Source of the DNA: Candidatus Bathyarchaeota archaeon
GTDB lineage: Archaea > Thermoproteota > Bathyarchaeia > Bathyarchaeales > Bathycorpusculaceae
Direction: 5' to 3'
Length of the DNA stretch: 6,935 nucleotides
Assembly (NCBI GenBank): GCA_030630585.1
Contig: DAOVMU010000078.1
Coordinates: 1 to 6,935 of the forward strand
Shown in pieces: positions 1 through 6,503 of this stretch (the stretch's first letter is position 1; each line of letters starts with the position of its first letter). Below the pieces are notes generated by a model. That model worked only from the letters and a program-made list of their open reading frames with translations, did not search any database and had not been told where the DNA came from. Position numbers and translations under genes: made by a program.

Positions 1-48
1 GCTAAGCTGGCTCTGTGGAGTTTAGAAGGCTATGGGGTGATTGGGTAA
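1..48 (+). CDS. 3' end of an unidentified upstream gene (partial)
   Basis: The frame beginning at base 1 is open for 15 codons and ends in TAA at 46-48; the other two plus frames stop at 3-5 and 23-25. The predicted C-terminus is AKLALWSLEGYGVIG. The next gene's preferred ATG lies one base after this stop, and its ribosome binding site is inside these codons, which is the usual arrangement in an archaeal operon. The fragment is too short to identify. In a pilus locus an assembly ATPase or TadC-like membrane protein would be a natural upstream neighbour, but nothing in the sequence shows that. Confidence 0.55.
   Translation, partial: AKLALWSLEGYGVIG
34..40 (+). promoter_or_regulatory. Ribosome binding site deciding the start of the 431-aa gene
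   Basis: GGGGTGA resembles the archaeal GGAGGTGA consensus. It ends 9 bases before ATG at 50. It directly abuts the TTG at 41, so the longer TTG reading is unlikely. Confidence 0.55.
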
Positions 49-49
49 A

Positions 50-1345
50 ATGATGAGGACTATAGAGGTATTCCTAGTCATCATCATTATTACTGCAGCC
101 TTCATAATATCTTCTTTTTTTGCAGTTTTACCTTCGCCAAGACAAGTTTCACCGTCAAACATTCGAAGACTAGCCTTAACAACGCTCCGAATTTTAGATG
201 TCAACCATGATCTAAGTGAAATAGTGTTTAGACAAGTGAATGACTCAGCTTGGAGCCAGCTTCAAATTGCACTTTCAGCTTGCTTGCCCCCAAACATTGT
301 TTATAACCTGACTGTTTATGAAGTCCTAGGCGGAGGCGGGACAGAGCTCTACTACGCCATAAAGTCAATCTCGAACGCTGAAAGTTTAGGAATAAGCTCT
401 GACGCAATCTCTTATTTGGTTGCTTCCTCCAATGTGACTTTTAATGTTATTCCAGAGAAGATCGGAGAACATGGAGGCGGAGGGACGCTTTACATATTGA
501 ATTGCAGTGACGCTAACGGATGGTGGATAACTGGATATACGGCTCAAAGTCTAGCAAAAGACCTGTACAATCTACTTTCTCCGTATTTCCAAACCACAAT
601 AATGGTGCAAAACACAACACAACTCGGAAAAATACTAAACAGCACGTCATTGCAAAATGAGACTCTGCAGAATGCAGTAGTCATAAACACCTTTGGAGAG
701 GCTGTACCCATACCATCAAGCTATGCGAACATGTATAGTCTCAACTCCTACGCTGAATATTGTTATCAGCTGGGTAAAAGGGTTCATCAGAACAATTGGA
801 CATGGGTTAGCATAGTGGGCTACCCGCTTTATTACGTGTCGAACACGGGATACTTCACCGGCTCAAGCGACCACAACAATTGGGGTATATACGGAATGAA
901 AAATGTCGGAGCGGGTGGGCTAAACGCTTTTCTTAGAGGTCTAGACAACCAAACATACTCTTACGATGGTAATTGGATTACAGGAAGCCCTGGAGTCGTA
1001 TATCTATCATCTGAAGCGCTATACTACTGCAACTATTACGGTGTATATCCAGCTCCCTACCAAACTGCCACCAGAGCCTTACCCTCATGGATAACAGGCA
1101 CGTATAACTTGAACGTAACAACCTACATCATTAATCCTGCAGGCAACTGGATTGCTGGAGCAGTCTATAGAAATGCTGTTTCCGGAGGTTTCCTAGCTCT
1201 AGGTTTAACCAGAACATCAGACATCAGGCTTACAGCACTCGGACTCCTGTCCGATTATAAGCCTAGACTTTACAGTTCTGAATACACGGCTAGTGGTACC
1301 TCTAGGCTTGTTGTTTTGCAGCTTGGACAAACAGGAGGCATATGA
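50..1345 (+). CDS. Membrane-anchored secreted glycoprotein, function unknown
   Basis: Predicted 431 aa from ATG 50; an in-frame TTG at 41 would add three residues but has no room for its ribosome binding site. The start is MMRTIEVFLVIIIITAAF, one hydrophobic segment (about residues 5-27) behind a short positive N-terminus, so a signal anchor or signal peptide. There is no other membrane segment. The exported part has 10 N-X-S/T sequons, typical of an archaeal surface glycoprotein. Residues about 147-260 alternate predicted strands and helices (TLYILN, AQSLAKDLYNLLSPYF, TTIMVQ, VVINTFGEAVPIP at 210-222, WTWVSIVGYPLYYV), which suggests a Rossmann-like or class I glutamine amidotransferase-like fold; no catalytic triad can be assigned. 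Two GGGGT stretches flank the region just before this domain. It lies one base after the upstream stop and overlaps the next gene's ATG as ATGA at 1342-1345. I recognise no named family, and the fold is a guess. It is probably co-expressed with the prepilin-like neighbour as a surface or pilus accessory protein. Confidence 0.8.
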   Translation: MMRTIEVFLVIIIITAAFIISSFFAVLPSPRQVSPSNIRRLALTTLRILDVNHDLSEIVFRQVNDSAWSQLQIALSACLPPNIVYNLTVYEVLGGGGTELYYAIKSISNAESLGISSDAISYLVASSNVTFNVIPEKIGEHGGGGTLYILNCSDANGWWITGYTAQSLAKDLYNLLSPYFQTTIMVQNTTQLGKILNSTSLQNETLQNAVVINTFGEAVPIPSSYANMYSLNSYAEYCYQLGKRVHQNNWTWVSIVGYPLYYVSNTGYFTGSSDHNNWGIYGMKNVGAGGLNAFLRGLDNQTYSYDGNWITGSPGVVYLSSEALYYCNYYGVYPAPYQTATRALPSWITGTYNLNVTTYIINPAGNWIAGAVYRNAVSGGFLALGLTRTSDIRLTALGLLSDYKPRLYSSEYTASGTSRLVVLQLGQTGGI

Positions 1346-3719
1346 GACGAATAGCAAAGGTCAGTTTTCAATCATTGCCGCATTGCTTGTTGCAGTGGTT
1401 CTCATTTCAACTGTCATCGTCACCTATTCAACTATACGGAACAGTCCAGTTCAAGATCACCCGCAAGTGCTCAGCGCGATAGATGAAACAAACTTTGCGA
1501 TAAAACAGATCTTAGGCTTTACTGTAGGCTACTATGGTTCAGTTTTGAAAGTCACAGGAAACTCCTCATACGCCAGAATGCTTGCCATGAAATATCTTCA
1601 CAGCGGATTAGTGAACATAGGTAACATGCATCCCGAATGGTGTCCATCTTTCAGTATAGAGGGTTCAGGACTGCAAGCATACTGGTTTACAAACGCGAGT
1701 TATAGTGGAGGAAACTTAGCCGTAAAGTACAACCTGACAGGTCTCGGGATCTACGGAATAACATACGAAACTTCATGCCGTCTAATGGTGCAAATTAAAA
1801 ACACTGTTTCTAACAATCAAACACAATTGGTAGTAACCAAGGACGAAGGTGAACCCATCGTAAACCTTGGAAAACAAGACCTGAAATTTTACCGCTATAT
1901 ATACGCAAACTCAACGTGGGAGCTGATTTCGCCAAGCACTGAACCAACAGTCTTTGGAAACGGCACATACATAATAGACATTCCATCCGGGATAGACCCA
2001 TATTCCTACCTTATCCAAGTAGAGGATCCAAGAGGTTTAATAGTTGTAGCTTCTTCATTTAGCCGCTACACCTGCACACTAACATGGAACCCTGAAAACG
2101 CAGATCACAAATATGCTGTTACAGGAAGCACTTCCGAAATAATTGGTGCCCCAGATGGGAACTATGCAATAGTTGGCAAAGGCAGCGCCTGTGAAGCTAC
2201 TGATTATCAAGGAGGAACTGGAACAATCAAACAAGTTTATTTCAACATCCAATATTATGGTTCAGTTTCAGGAACTTTAGAATGGTACTATCAATTAGAT
2301 GGTGGTGGCTGGAACAAAATTGAAAACCTGCCAGAAGGTGGCAGTGCAGTGTCTCCTTTGTCAAGAACTTATGATGCTACGGTTCTTAGAGCGTCTTGGA
2401 CTTGGGGTAACCTTAACACTACTGATATCCAGTTCAAAAACAATGACGATGCAGACTCTGAAAACGCTTTTGTTGACGCAATATATGTTACAGTCGTGGT
2501 TCAAGCTGCTGATTACTACTCCACACTTCACGATGCAACCATAGTTGGGGAGCTGCTGCAAAATGGCACAATGAACTGGTTAGGACAAAACCTACAATTA
2601 ACAACACAGGCCAAACCTATTCCACCAATACCAGTAAAATCCATTCACATCAACCAAACTGCAAACGGTGTCAACCGAGAAGTACCATTTCAAGTGGAAG
2701 ATTGGGCTTCTAACTACAGAATCCCACTGGGCTTAACGAACAACGCAAGTGTCTTCAGCAGTAGAACAATGCTGGTTTTCTTAGCAAACCCAAATGTGTC
2801 AAAGGTTACGATATGGTGGAATGGAAGTGACATGGCTACCCAAACACCGTATGCATATACCAATCGATACTTCACAGGAGATGACACTAGCAACGGCATT
2901 TTGACAAACGGAATTCTTACTTTAGATGTAATCACTTCAGGCAGCGACTTCAAGATAAAATCAACAATAGGAACCTCTGAAAACACTGCCAGTTTTATGC
3001 AAATAAACAGTGAATGGAGTATATACGGAGCTGACCCAGCATATGTAATTCACCATGGAATTGTGAGAGACATAATTCATCAAGAAGCCGAGTGGAGCGG
3101 CGGCGCTGATAATTGCCCAAACCTTTACGCACACATAGTGTTGACGTTACCTGCAAACGCAACGTATTACACGTACCAGCTGAGGTTGATGTTCGTAGAA
3201 TCACAACAGAGCAGAAGCTTGAATGACCTATGCATAATACAAGTAGAAGCAAATATCTCAAAAGGGAAATGGGGCTCGGAATGGAGCAAAACCATGACGG
3301 AAAACGGAACTTCAACCGGCTATCCTATAGTTTCGAATAACACGGGATTCTTCTACAACATCTCAGATGTCTGGCAGCATCACTGGAGCGAATTGATAGA
3401 AAATGACCACGGCTTCGGAATAATGACAACAACCGAACAAAACCTACAACTCTATGTGTTGGATGAAATCGCCGGAAGTAAAACTGGTGGCATCAGCATA
3501 TCAGATTCAAGAAGTGTCAGTGATCAAACAGTGAAGATTAGAGTCAAACCAGCATCCCTAGCCACTGTCTCCTTTACGTATGCCCTTGATGTAACATGGT
3601 GCGGTGCAGTTGTAACCTTCGACGGAGAAAACCCCATATACCCAGACACAGGCGGAACGACAGGCTTGTGGATAACCGTGGAACATCCACCAACGGTCAC
3701 GGTGACCACGGAGAGCTAG
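1293..3719 (+). CDS. Large secreted protein with prepilin-like leader and beta-sandwich module
   Basis: The frame is open from GTG 1293 (808 aa), but the real start is probably near 1342-1350. There the sequence reads NSKGQFSIIAALLVAVV (N at residue 20), a basic tip, KGQ and then a hydrophobic stretch to about residue 47. This resembles archaeal class III (prepilin) signals, in which cleavage follows KG, but it lacks the usual Glu at +5. The rest is extracellular, rich in beta strand, Trp, Tyr and Asn, with about 17 N-X-S/T sequons and no C-terminal membrane segment; it ends PPTVTVTTES. Residues about 258-406 look like a separate beta-sandwich domain (GSVSGTLEWYYQLDGGGWNK, then strands to AFVDAIYVTVVVQAADYY). 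The flanking parts, 50-257 and 407-808, read as one architecture interrupted by it. The gene overlaps the previous one. It may be a large pilin-like or pilus-tip/adhesin protein processed by the A24 peptidase encoded at 4335; that role is inferred. No named family is recognised. Confidence 0.8.
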   Translation: MVPLGLLFCSLDKQEAYETNSKGQFSIIAALLVAVVLISTVIVTYSTIRNSPVQDHPQVLSAIDETNFAIKQILGFTVGYYGSVLKVTGNSSYARMLAMKYLHSGLVNIGNMHPEWCPSFSIEGSGLQAYWFTNASYSGGNLAVKYNLTGLGIYGITYETSCRLMVQIKNTVSNNQTQLVVTKDEGEPIVNLGKQDLKFYRYIYANSTWELISPSTEPTVFGNGTYIIDIPSGIDPYSYLIQVEDPRGLIVVASSFSRYTCTLTWNPENADHKYAVTGSTSEIIGAPDGNYAIVGKGSACEATDYQGGTGTIKQVYFNIQYYGSVSGTLEWYYQLDGGGWNKIENLPEGGSAVSPLSRTYDATVLRASWTWGNLNTTDIQFKNNDDADSENAFVDAIYVTVVVQAADYYSTLHDATIVGELLQNGTMNWLGQNLQLTTQAKPIPPIPVKSIHINQTANGVNREVPFQVEDWASNYRIPLGLTNNASVFSSRTMLVFLANPNVSKVTIWWNGSDMATQTPYAYTNRYFTGDDTSNGILTNGILTLDVITSGSDFKIKSTIGTSENTASFMQINSEWSIYGADPAYVIHHGIVRDIIHQEAEWSGGADNCPNLYAHIVLTLPANATYYTYQLRLMFVESQQSRSLNDLCIIQVEANISKGKWGSEWSKTMTENGTSTGYPIVSNNTGFFYNISDVWQHHWSELIENDHGFGIMTTTEQNLQLYVLDEIAGSKTGGISISDSRSVSDQTVKIRVKPASLATVSFTYALDVTWCGAVVTFDGENPIYPDTGGTTGLWITVEHPPTVTVTTES
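1334..1338 (+). promoter_or_regulatory. Ribosome binding site inside the end of the 431-aa gene
   Basis: GGAGG is followed by the ATGA overlap at 1342-1345. It is 3 bases from ATG 1342, which is out of frame with the 800-aa protein, and 8 bases from ACG 1347, which is in frame. Its presence argues that translation of the large protein begins here rather than at GTG 1293 or TTG 1323, neither of which has a visible ribosome binding site. Confidence 0.5.
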
Positions 3720-3758
3720 AACATCTTTATCCTGAATGTGAATTTGGAGTTCATACAA

Positions 3759-3767
3759 GTTAAATAA
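3759..3767 (+). promoter_or_regulatory. Probable TATA-box promoter of the pilin gene
   Basis: GTTAAATAA resembles an archaeal TATA box. Its centre is about 43 bases before the pilin ATG, so transcription starting about 25 bases downstream would give a leader of about 18 bases containing AGGTGA. A separate promoter would let the small pilin be made at higher levels than the large proteins upstream. Confidence 0.4.
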
Positions 3768-3796
3768 CCAATCTGAAGATTTCATACCAGAGTAAA

Positions 3797-3802
3797 AGGT
3801 GA
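3797..3802 (+). promoter_or_regulatory. Ribosome binding site of the pilin gene
   Basis: AGGTGA matches the archaeal 16S-complementary core and lies 3 bases before ATG 3806. TTG 3809 would be spaced by 6 and would shorten the leader by one residue. The second ATG, at 3821, is too far away. Confidence 0.6.
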
Positions 3803-3805
3803 ACC

Positions 3806-4243
3806 ATGTTGACAAAAAACATGTTAAAATCTAAAAAAGCCATATCACCGATACTTGCCACATTATTATTAATTGTCATAGCAGTTGCAGCCATAGTCGT
3901 CACATACGCTTGGATAATGACGTACCTAAGCAGCGCAGGAGAACAAGCAGGTGTAATGCTGTACAAAGTAAACGTAAACTTCTATGGAAGCGACACCAAA
4001 ATAGACATTGATGTAGGAAACCGAGGAACGTCAAACACAGAGATCATAAGAGTCTATGCGGGAACCTCACTTGGAAACCTAACAGAACAGACACCAACTC
4101 AACCACTTCCAATATCGCTTGCTTCGGGCTCCATTGCAACAGTCACCATGAACTACAACTGGACAGCTGGAGCAACGTACTATTTCAAAATCGTATCTTT
4201 AGCTGGACAAACTCTAGAATTTCCAGAGCAAGCCCCAACTTAA
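3806..4243 (+). CDS. Archaeal type IV pilin
   Basis: A 145-aa protein with the classic archaeal type IV pilin N-terminus (Archaeal_TypeIV_pilin_N, PF07790-like): a basic leader (residues 1-11, ending KSKK), then AISPILATLLLIVIAVAAIV as the hydrophobic assembly helix to about residue 42. By analogy with studied archaeal pilins, the prepilin peptidase probably cuts around A12/I13, leaving about 133 residues whose helix packs into the filament core. The remainder (about 43-145) is a small beta-rich globular head with two N-X-S/T sequons (NLT, NWT). It has its own promoter and ribosome binding site, 86 bases after the large protein. The processing peptidase gene follows 91 bases downstream. It is a probable major or minor subunit of a surface pilus; whether the filament serves adhesion or something else cannot be told from sequence. 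There is no archaellin-type sequence. Confidence 0.88.
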   Translation: MLTKNMLKSKKAISPILATLLLIVIAVAAIVVTYAWIMTYLSSAGEQAGVMLYKVNVNFYGSDTKIDIDVGNRGTSNTEIIRVYAGTSLGNLTEQTPTQPLPISLASGSIATVTMNYNWTAGATYYFKIVSLAGQTLEFPEQAPT

Positions 4244-4293
4244 AAGCATCCACTCTGGAATCCCACTTTGATTCAACAAGGAATCCAACTCGC

Positions 4294-4311
4294 TTTTGAG
4301 AATTGTTTTCT
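4294..4311 (+). terminator. Possible T-rich terminator after the pilin gene
   Basis: Two T tracts, TTTT at 4294-4297 and TTTT at 4306-4309, lie 50-70 bases after the pilin stop and just before the next TATA-like box. Archaeal RNA polymerase commonly terminates at such U-rich tracts without a hairpin. No strong stem-loop is visible. Confidence 0.25.
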
Positions 4312-4320
4312 AACCATTAG

Positions 4321-4329
4321 ATTAAATAT
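4321..4329 (+). promoter_or_regulatory. Probable TATA box of the prepilin peptidase gene
   Basis: ATTAAATAT is close to the archaeal TATA consensus. Its centre is only about 10 bases before ATG 4335, so the expected transcript start (around 4350) falls inside the annotated gene. This favours translation from GTG 4359 or GTG 4368 instead, unless another promoter is used. Confidence 0.4.
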
Positions 4330-4334
4330 GTATA

Positions 4335-5183
4335 ATGATAAAACAATGTCCACCAACGGTGTCCACTGTGCAAATACTATTTGAGGCTGCCAGAACGGTT
4401 ATAACTCTACTCTTTCTGCTTTATGCTTCTTGGAGCGATCATAGAACGCGAGAAGTAAGTAACACTGTTTGGATAGCATTCGCCCCCATTGGTTTTGTGC
4501 TGACTTTTATTGAACTTTATGCCTACGACACTTACGGATTCCCGCAACTGCCTTTCTACGGGATGTGCTTCGGCTTAACAGCGACCTTTGCTATCATACT
4601 TTTTTATTCCGGAGGCTTCGGAGGAGCAGACGCAAAAGCTCTCATGTGCTTGGCACTTGCACTACCATTCCCCCCAGAGAACTTAGCCAAGCCTTTCTTT
4701 GGAGGAATTTCACTGATCTCACAAGTTTTTTTTCCAATAACAGTTTTCAGCAACTCCGTTCTACTAGCAGCTGCAACGGCGATCTACATACTTCTGCGAA
4801 ACGTGTTCTGGCGTCTAAGAACTGGCAAAGAACTGTTTGAAGAAGGTCATAAAAAAGAATCTTTCGGAAGAAAACTTTTGGTTTTGATCACAGGCTACAA
4901 GGTTTCCATAGACAAGTTGAAGGAAAAATGGCATTTATACCCTCTTGAAGATGTCAAAAACACTGAGAACGCGTTTGAAAGGAGGCTCGTTGTTCTACCG
5001 AAAGATGAAGGCAGAAATGCCAAAGTCAAAAGGCTAGAGAAAGCTGTTGAAACCGGAAAGATTCAGAACAATGTTTGGGCAACTCCAGGCTTACCCCTGC
5101 TCATCTTCATTACAGCGGGTTTAATCATAGCTCTATTCTTCGGCGACATTGTCTGGATTTGCATACGCTTTCTCCTCGGATAA
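4335..5183 (+). CDS. Archaeal prepilin peptidase, A24 family
   Basis: A membrane aspartic protease that removes the short basic leader from prepilins at the cytoplasmic face. The two family motifs are present: YASWSDHRTREVSN with catalytic Asp35, and GGFGGADAKAL with Asp99 as the GxGD-type second aspartate. Hydrophobic segments at about 18-33, 47-62, 75-92, 102-111 and 120-155 form the catalytic membrane domain. A charged region (about 156-245, rich in Lys and Glu) follows, then NVWATPGLPLLIFITAGLII and a final membrane helix to 282, matching the archaeal A24 C-terminal domain type (Arc_PepC). At 282 aa it is longer than FlaK or PibD (about 230-240) because of this extension. No ribosome binding site precedes ATG 4335. 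In-frame GTG 4359 or 4368 (residues 9, 12) fits the promoter position better and leaves the first helix intact. The pilin and the 800-aa leader-bearing protein upstream are the obvious candidate substrates. Confidence 0.9.
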   Translation: MIKQCPPTVSTVQILFEAARTVITLLFLLYASWSDHRTREVSNTVWIAFAPIGFVLTFIELYAYDTYGFPQLPFYGMCFGLTATFAIILFYSGGFGGADAKALMCLALALPFPPENLAKPFFGGISLISQVFFPITVFSNSVLLAAATAIYILLRNVFWRLRTGKELFEEGHKKESFGRKLLVLITGYKVSIDKLKEKWHLYPLEDVKNTENAFERRLVVLPKDEGRNAKVKRLEKAVETGKIQNNVWATPGLPLLIFITAGLIIALFFGDIVWICIRFLLG

Positions 5184-5225
5184 ACCAAAACCCAGTTTAA
5201 ACTCAGCTGTGTAATCCAACTCACT

Positions 5226-5233
5226 GATATATT
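5226..5233 (+). promoter_or_regulatory. Possible TATA box for the sugar kinase gene
   Basis: GATATATT lies directly before ATG 5235, so a transcript starting about 25 bases further on would exclude that ATG and fit a start at TTG 5286, which has AGGTGA at 5273-5278. A second candidate is the palindrome AGTTTAAACT at 5194-5203; a start 25 bases downstream of it would give a leader of about 10 bases before ATG 5235. The sequence does not decide between them. Confidence 0.3.
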
Positions 5234-5234
5234 T

Positions 5235-6377
5235 ATGAAAGAGTTATTTGATTCCAGTAACTACTCTGCTCTAGGTGAACATGGCTTGTCGAGATGTCTT
5301 CTCGAAGAGTTACAGGAATTCTTGAGAAACGAAATCAAAGAACTCAATGTGGTTGTAATGCCTGACTTTTTTCTTGACCGCCTAATAAGCTCAAACATTG
5401 ATGTGAAGGCTTTTTCCAGAATGCTCGGAAAAGTCGTGAAACGTAAGGGCGGCAGCATAGACGGAATTGAACAAATGGAGCTTAGAGGAGGAAACGCTGT
5501 TAACACAGCATCTGCCCTAACTGCACTAAACGCTAAAGTCACCCCTATAGTTTGCACAAGCAGACTGGGATTAACACTAATCAAGTTTTGTCTTGAGCAG
5601 CGCAAAGTTGATCTTTCACACATCAAGATTTTTGACAACGCATCAATAACAACGGCAATAGAGTTTAAGAACGGAAAAGATAAAATCAACGTCATGCTCA
5701 GGGATGTCGGGGCACTAGCTGATTTCGGCCCACACCACCTAAATGATGATGATTTTGAAGTCATCGAAAATGCAGATTACGTATGCGTTTTCAATTGGGC
5801 TGGAACGAGGCGCTTTGGGACAGAACTAGCCGAGACTGTTTTTCACCACGTGAAAAATATGGGCAAAGGCAAAAACTATTATGACACAGCTGACCCAACA
5901 GGCAACAAGGACAAAGTTCCGAAACTGATCAAGAAAGTATTGAAAAGCCAATACATTGATATTCTAAGTGTAAATGAGAATGAAGCAATTTGCTACGCAT
6001 CACAGCTAAGCAACAAGACAGAGAAACTTAGTAGAGCTTCAAGGCTTGACGAGTCGGCTAAGAAATCCGCAAGAGTTTTAGCGTCGCACATACCAGCACG
6101 AGTTGACTTGCACACCACTAACTTCTCAGCAACCTTCACAAAAAAGCATGAAACCATCGTCCCAGCTTTCAAAGTTCCAGTCCTACGGACCACAGGAGCA
6201 GGAGACGCTTGGAACGCTGGAAACATCTTAGGAGACGCCTATAAGCTCTCGGATGAGCATAGACTCACATTGGCTAACGCGGTTGCCGCATACTACATTT
6301 CAAATCCTCAAGGGGCACATCCTACGCGAAAACAACTAATAGCATTCTGTAAAAAGTTAAGGAAAGTGTTGACCTAA
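5235..6377 (+). CDS. PfkB/ribokinase-family sugar kinase, substrate unknown
   Basis: A 380-aa cytosolic kinase of the ribokinase fold that should move a phosphate from a nucleotide to a sugar or nucleoside. Visible signatures run in order: first strand VVVMPDFFLDRL (39-50) with Asp43 and Asp48 at the substrate site; RGGNAVNTASAL (84-95), the substrate-binding glycine motif; a lid strand around 133-143; YYDTADPTGN (215-224); NENE (247-250), the NxxE magnesium motif; and TTGAGDAWNAG (319-329), the PfkB signature 2 with catalytic base Asp324 and the anion hole. Length is above the usual 300-330 because of an N-terminal extension of about 38 residues. ATG 5235 has no ribosome binding site. TTG 5286 (residue 18) does, with AGGTGA 7 bases upstream, and may be the true start. 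It sits between the pilus genes and a phosphohexomutase, so it may act in sugar metabolism. Ribose, 2-keto-3-deoxygluconate, fructose 6-phosphate and nucleosides are all possible in this family. Confidence 0.85.
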   Translation: MKELFDSSNYSALGEHGLSRCLLEELQEFLRNEIKELNVVVMPDFFLDRLISSNIDVKAFSRMLGKVVKRKGGSIDGIEQMELRGGNAVNTASALTALNAKVTPIVCTSRLGLTLIKFCLEQRKVDLSHIKIFDNASITTAIEFKNGKDKINVMLRDVGALADFGPHHLNDDDFEVIENADYVCVFNWAGTRRFGTELAETVFHHVKNMGKGKNYYDTADPTGNKDKVPKLIKKVLKSQYIDILSVNENEAICYASQLSNKTEKLSRASRLDESAKKSARVLASHIPARVDLHTTNFSATFTKKHETIVPAFKVPVLRTTGAGDAWNAGNILGDAYKLSDEHRLTLANAVAAYYISNPQGAHPTRKQLIAFCKKLRKVLT

Positions 6378-6390
6378 CGATATTTCTCGT

Positions 6391-6486
6391 TTACAGCGCG
6401 CCTAGCAGGTTGACTTTGCCCTCCGGGCTCAGTTCTTCAAGGTTTAAAGAGGTTTCACCAAGTTTAGAGAGCGTATAATAGCCCAA
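6391..6486 (-). pseudogene. Short minus-strand coding-like frame (31 aa), remnant or microprotein
   Basis: Read on the minus strand, a frame ends in TAA at plus positions 6391-6393 and is open back to a stop at 6508-6510. The first usable start is TTG at 6484-6486, giving 31 residues. The C-terminal part reads NLEELSPEGKVNLLGAL, which looks like real protein sequence: balanced charges, no low complexity, plausible codons. It would converge on the kinase gene (13-base gap) and diverge from the mutase gene. The palindromic ATTTAAAT at 6506-6513 could serve as a TATA box for this strand too, placing a leaderless transcript start near 6484. It has no ATG and no ribosome binding site, so a decayed gene tail is the more cautious reading, and chance is possible for so short a frame. 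Confidence 0.25.
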
Positions 6487-6503
6487 GAATGTTTTCGCTA
6501 GAA

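Noticed and set aside
1342..1482. Frame opened by ATG 1342 (ATGAGACGAATAGC...)
   Set aside because: It overlaps the real coding frame, stops at about 1480 and has no protein-like features; ATG 1342 matters only as evidence about the neighbouring gene's start.
1533..2268. Repeated 13-mer TATGGTTCAGTTT at 1533-1545 and 2256-2268
   Set aside because: It encodes YYGSV in two different contexts with no flanking similarity; one such match is expected by chance in about 7 kb at this level, and there is no duplicated domain.
3686..3711. Inverted repeat GGTCAC-G-GTGACC near the end of the 800-aa gene as an operator or terminator
   Set aside because: It lies inside the coding sequence, encoding TVTVTT, with a one-base loop and no T tract; codon repetition for Thr-Val explains it.
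3558..3966. Minus-strand frames opposite the end of the large protein and the pilin
   Set aside because: No domain or codon pattern supports them, and the plus strand is confidently coding across most of the interval.
4282..5222. AATCCAACTC present in two intergenic regions (4282-4291 and 5213-5222) as a shared operator
   Set aside because: The distance to the downstream TATA-like box differs (about 30 versus 4 bases), it is absent before the pilin gene, and it is not palindromic; coincidence is adequate.
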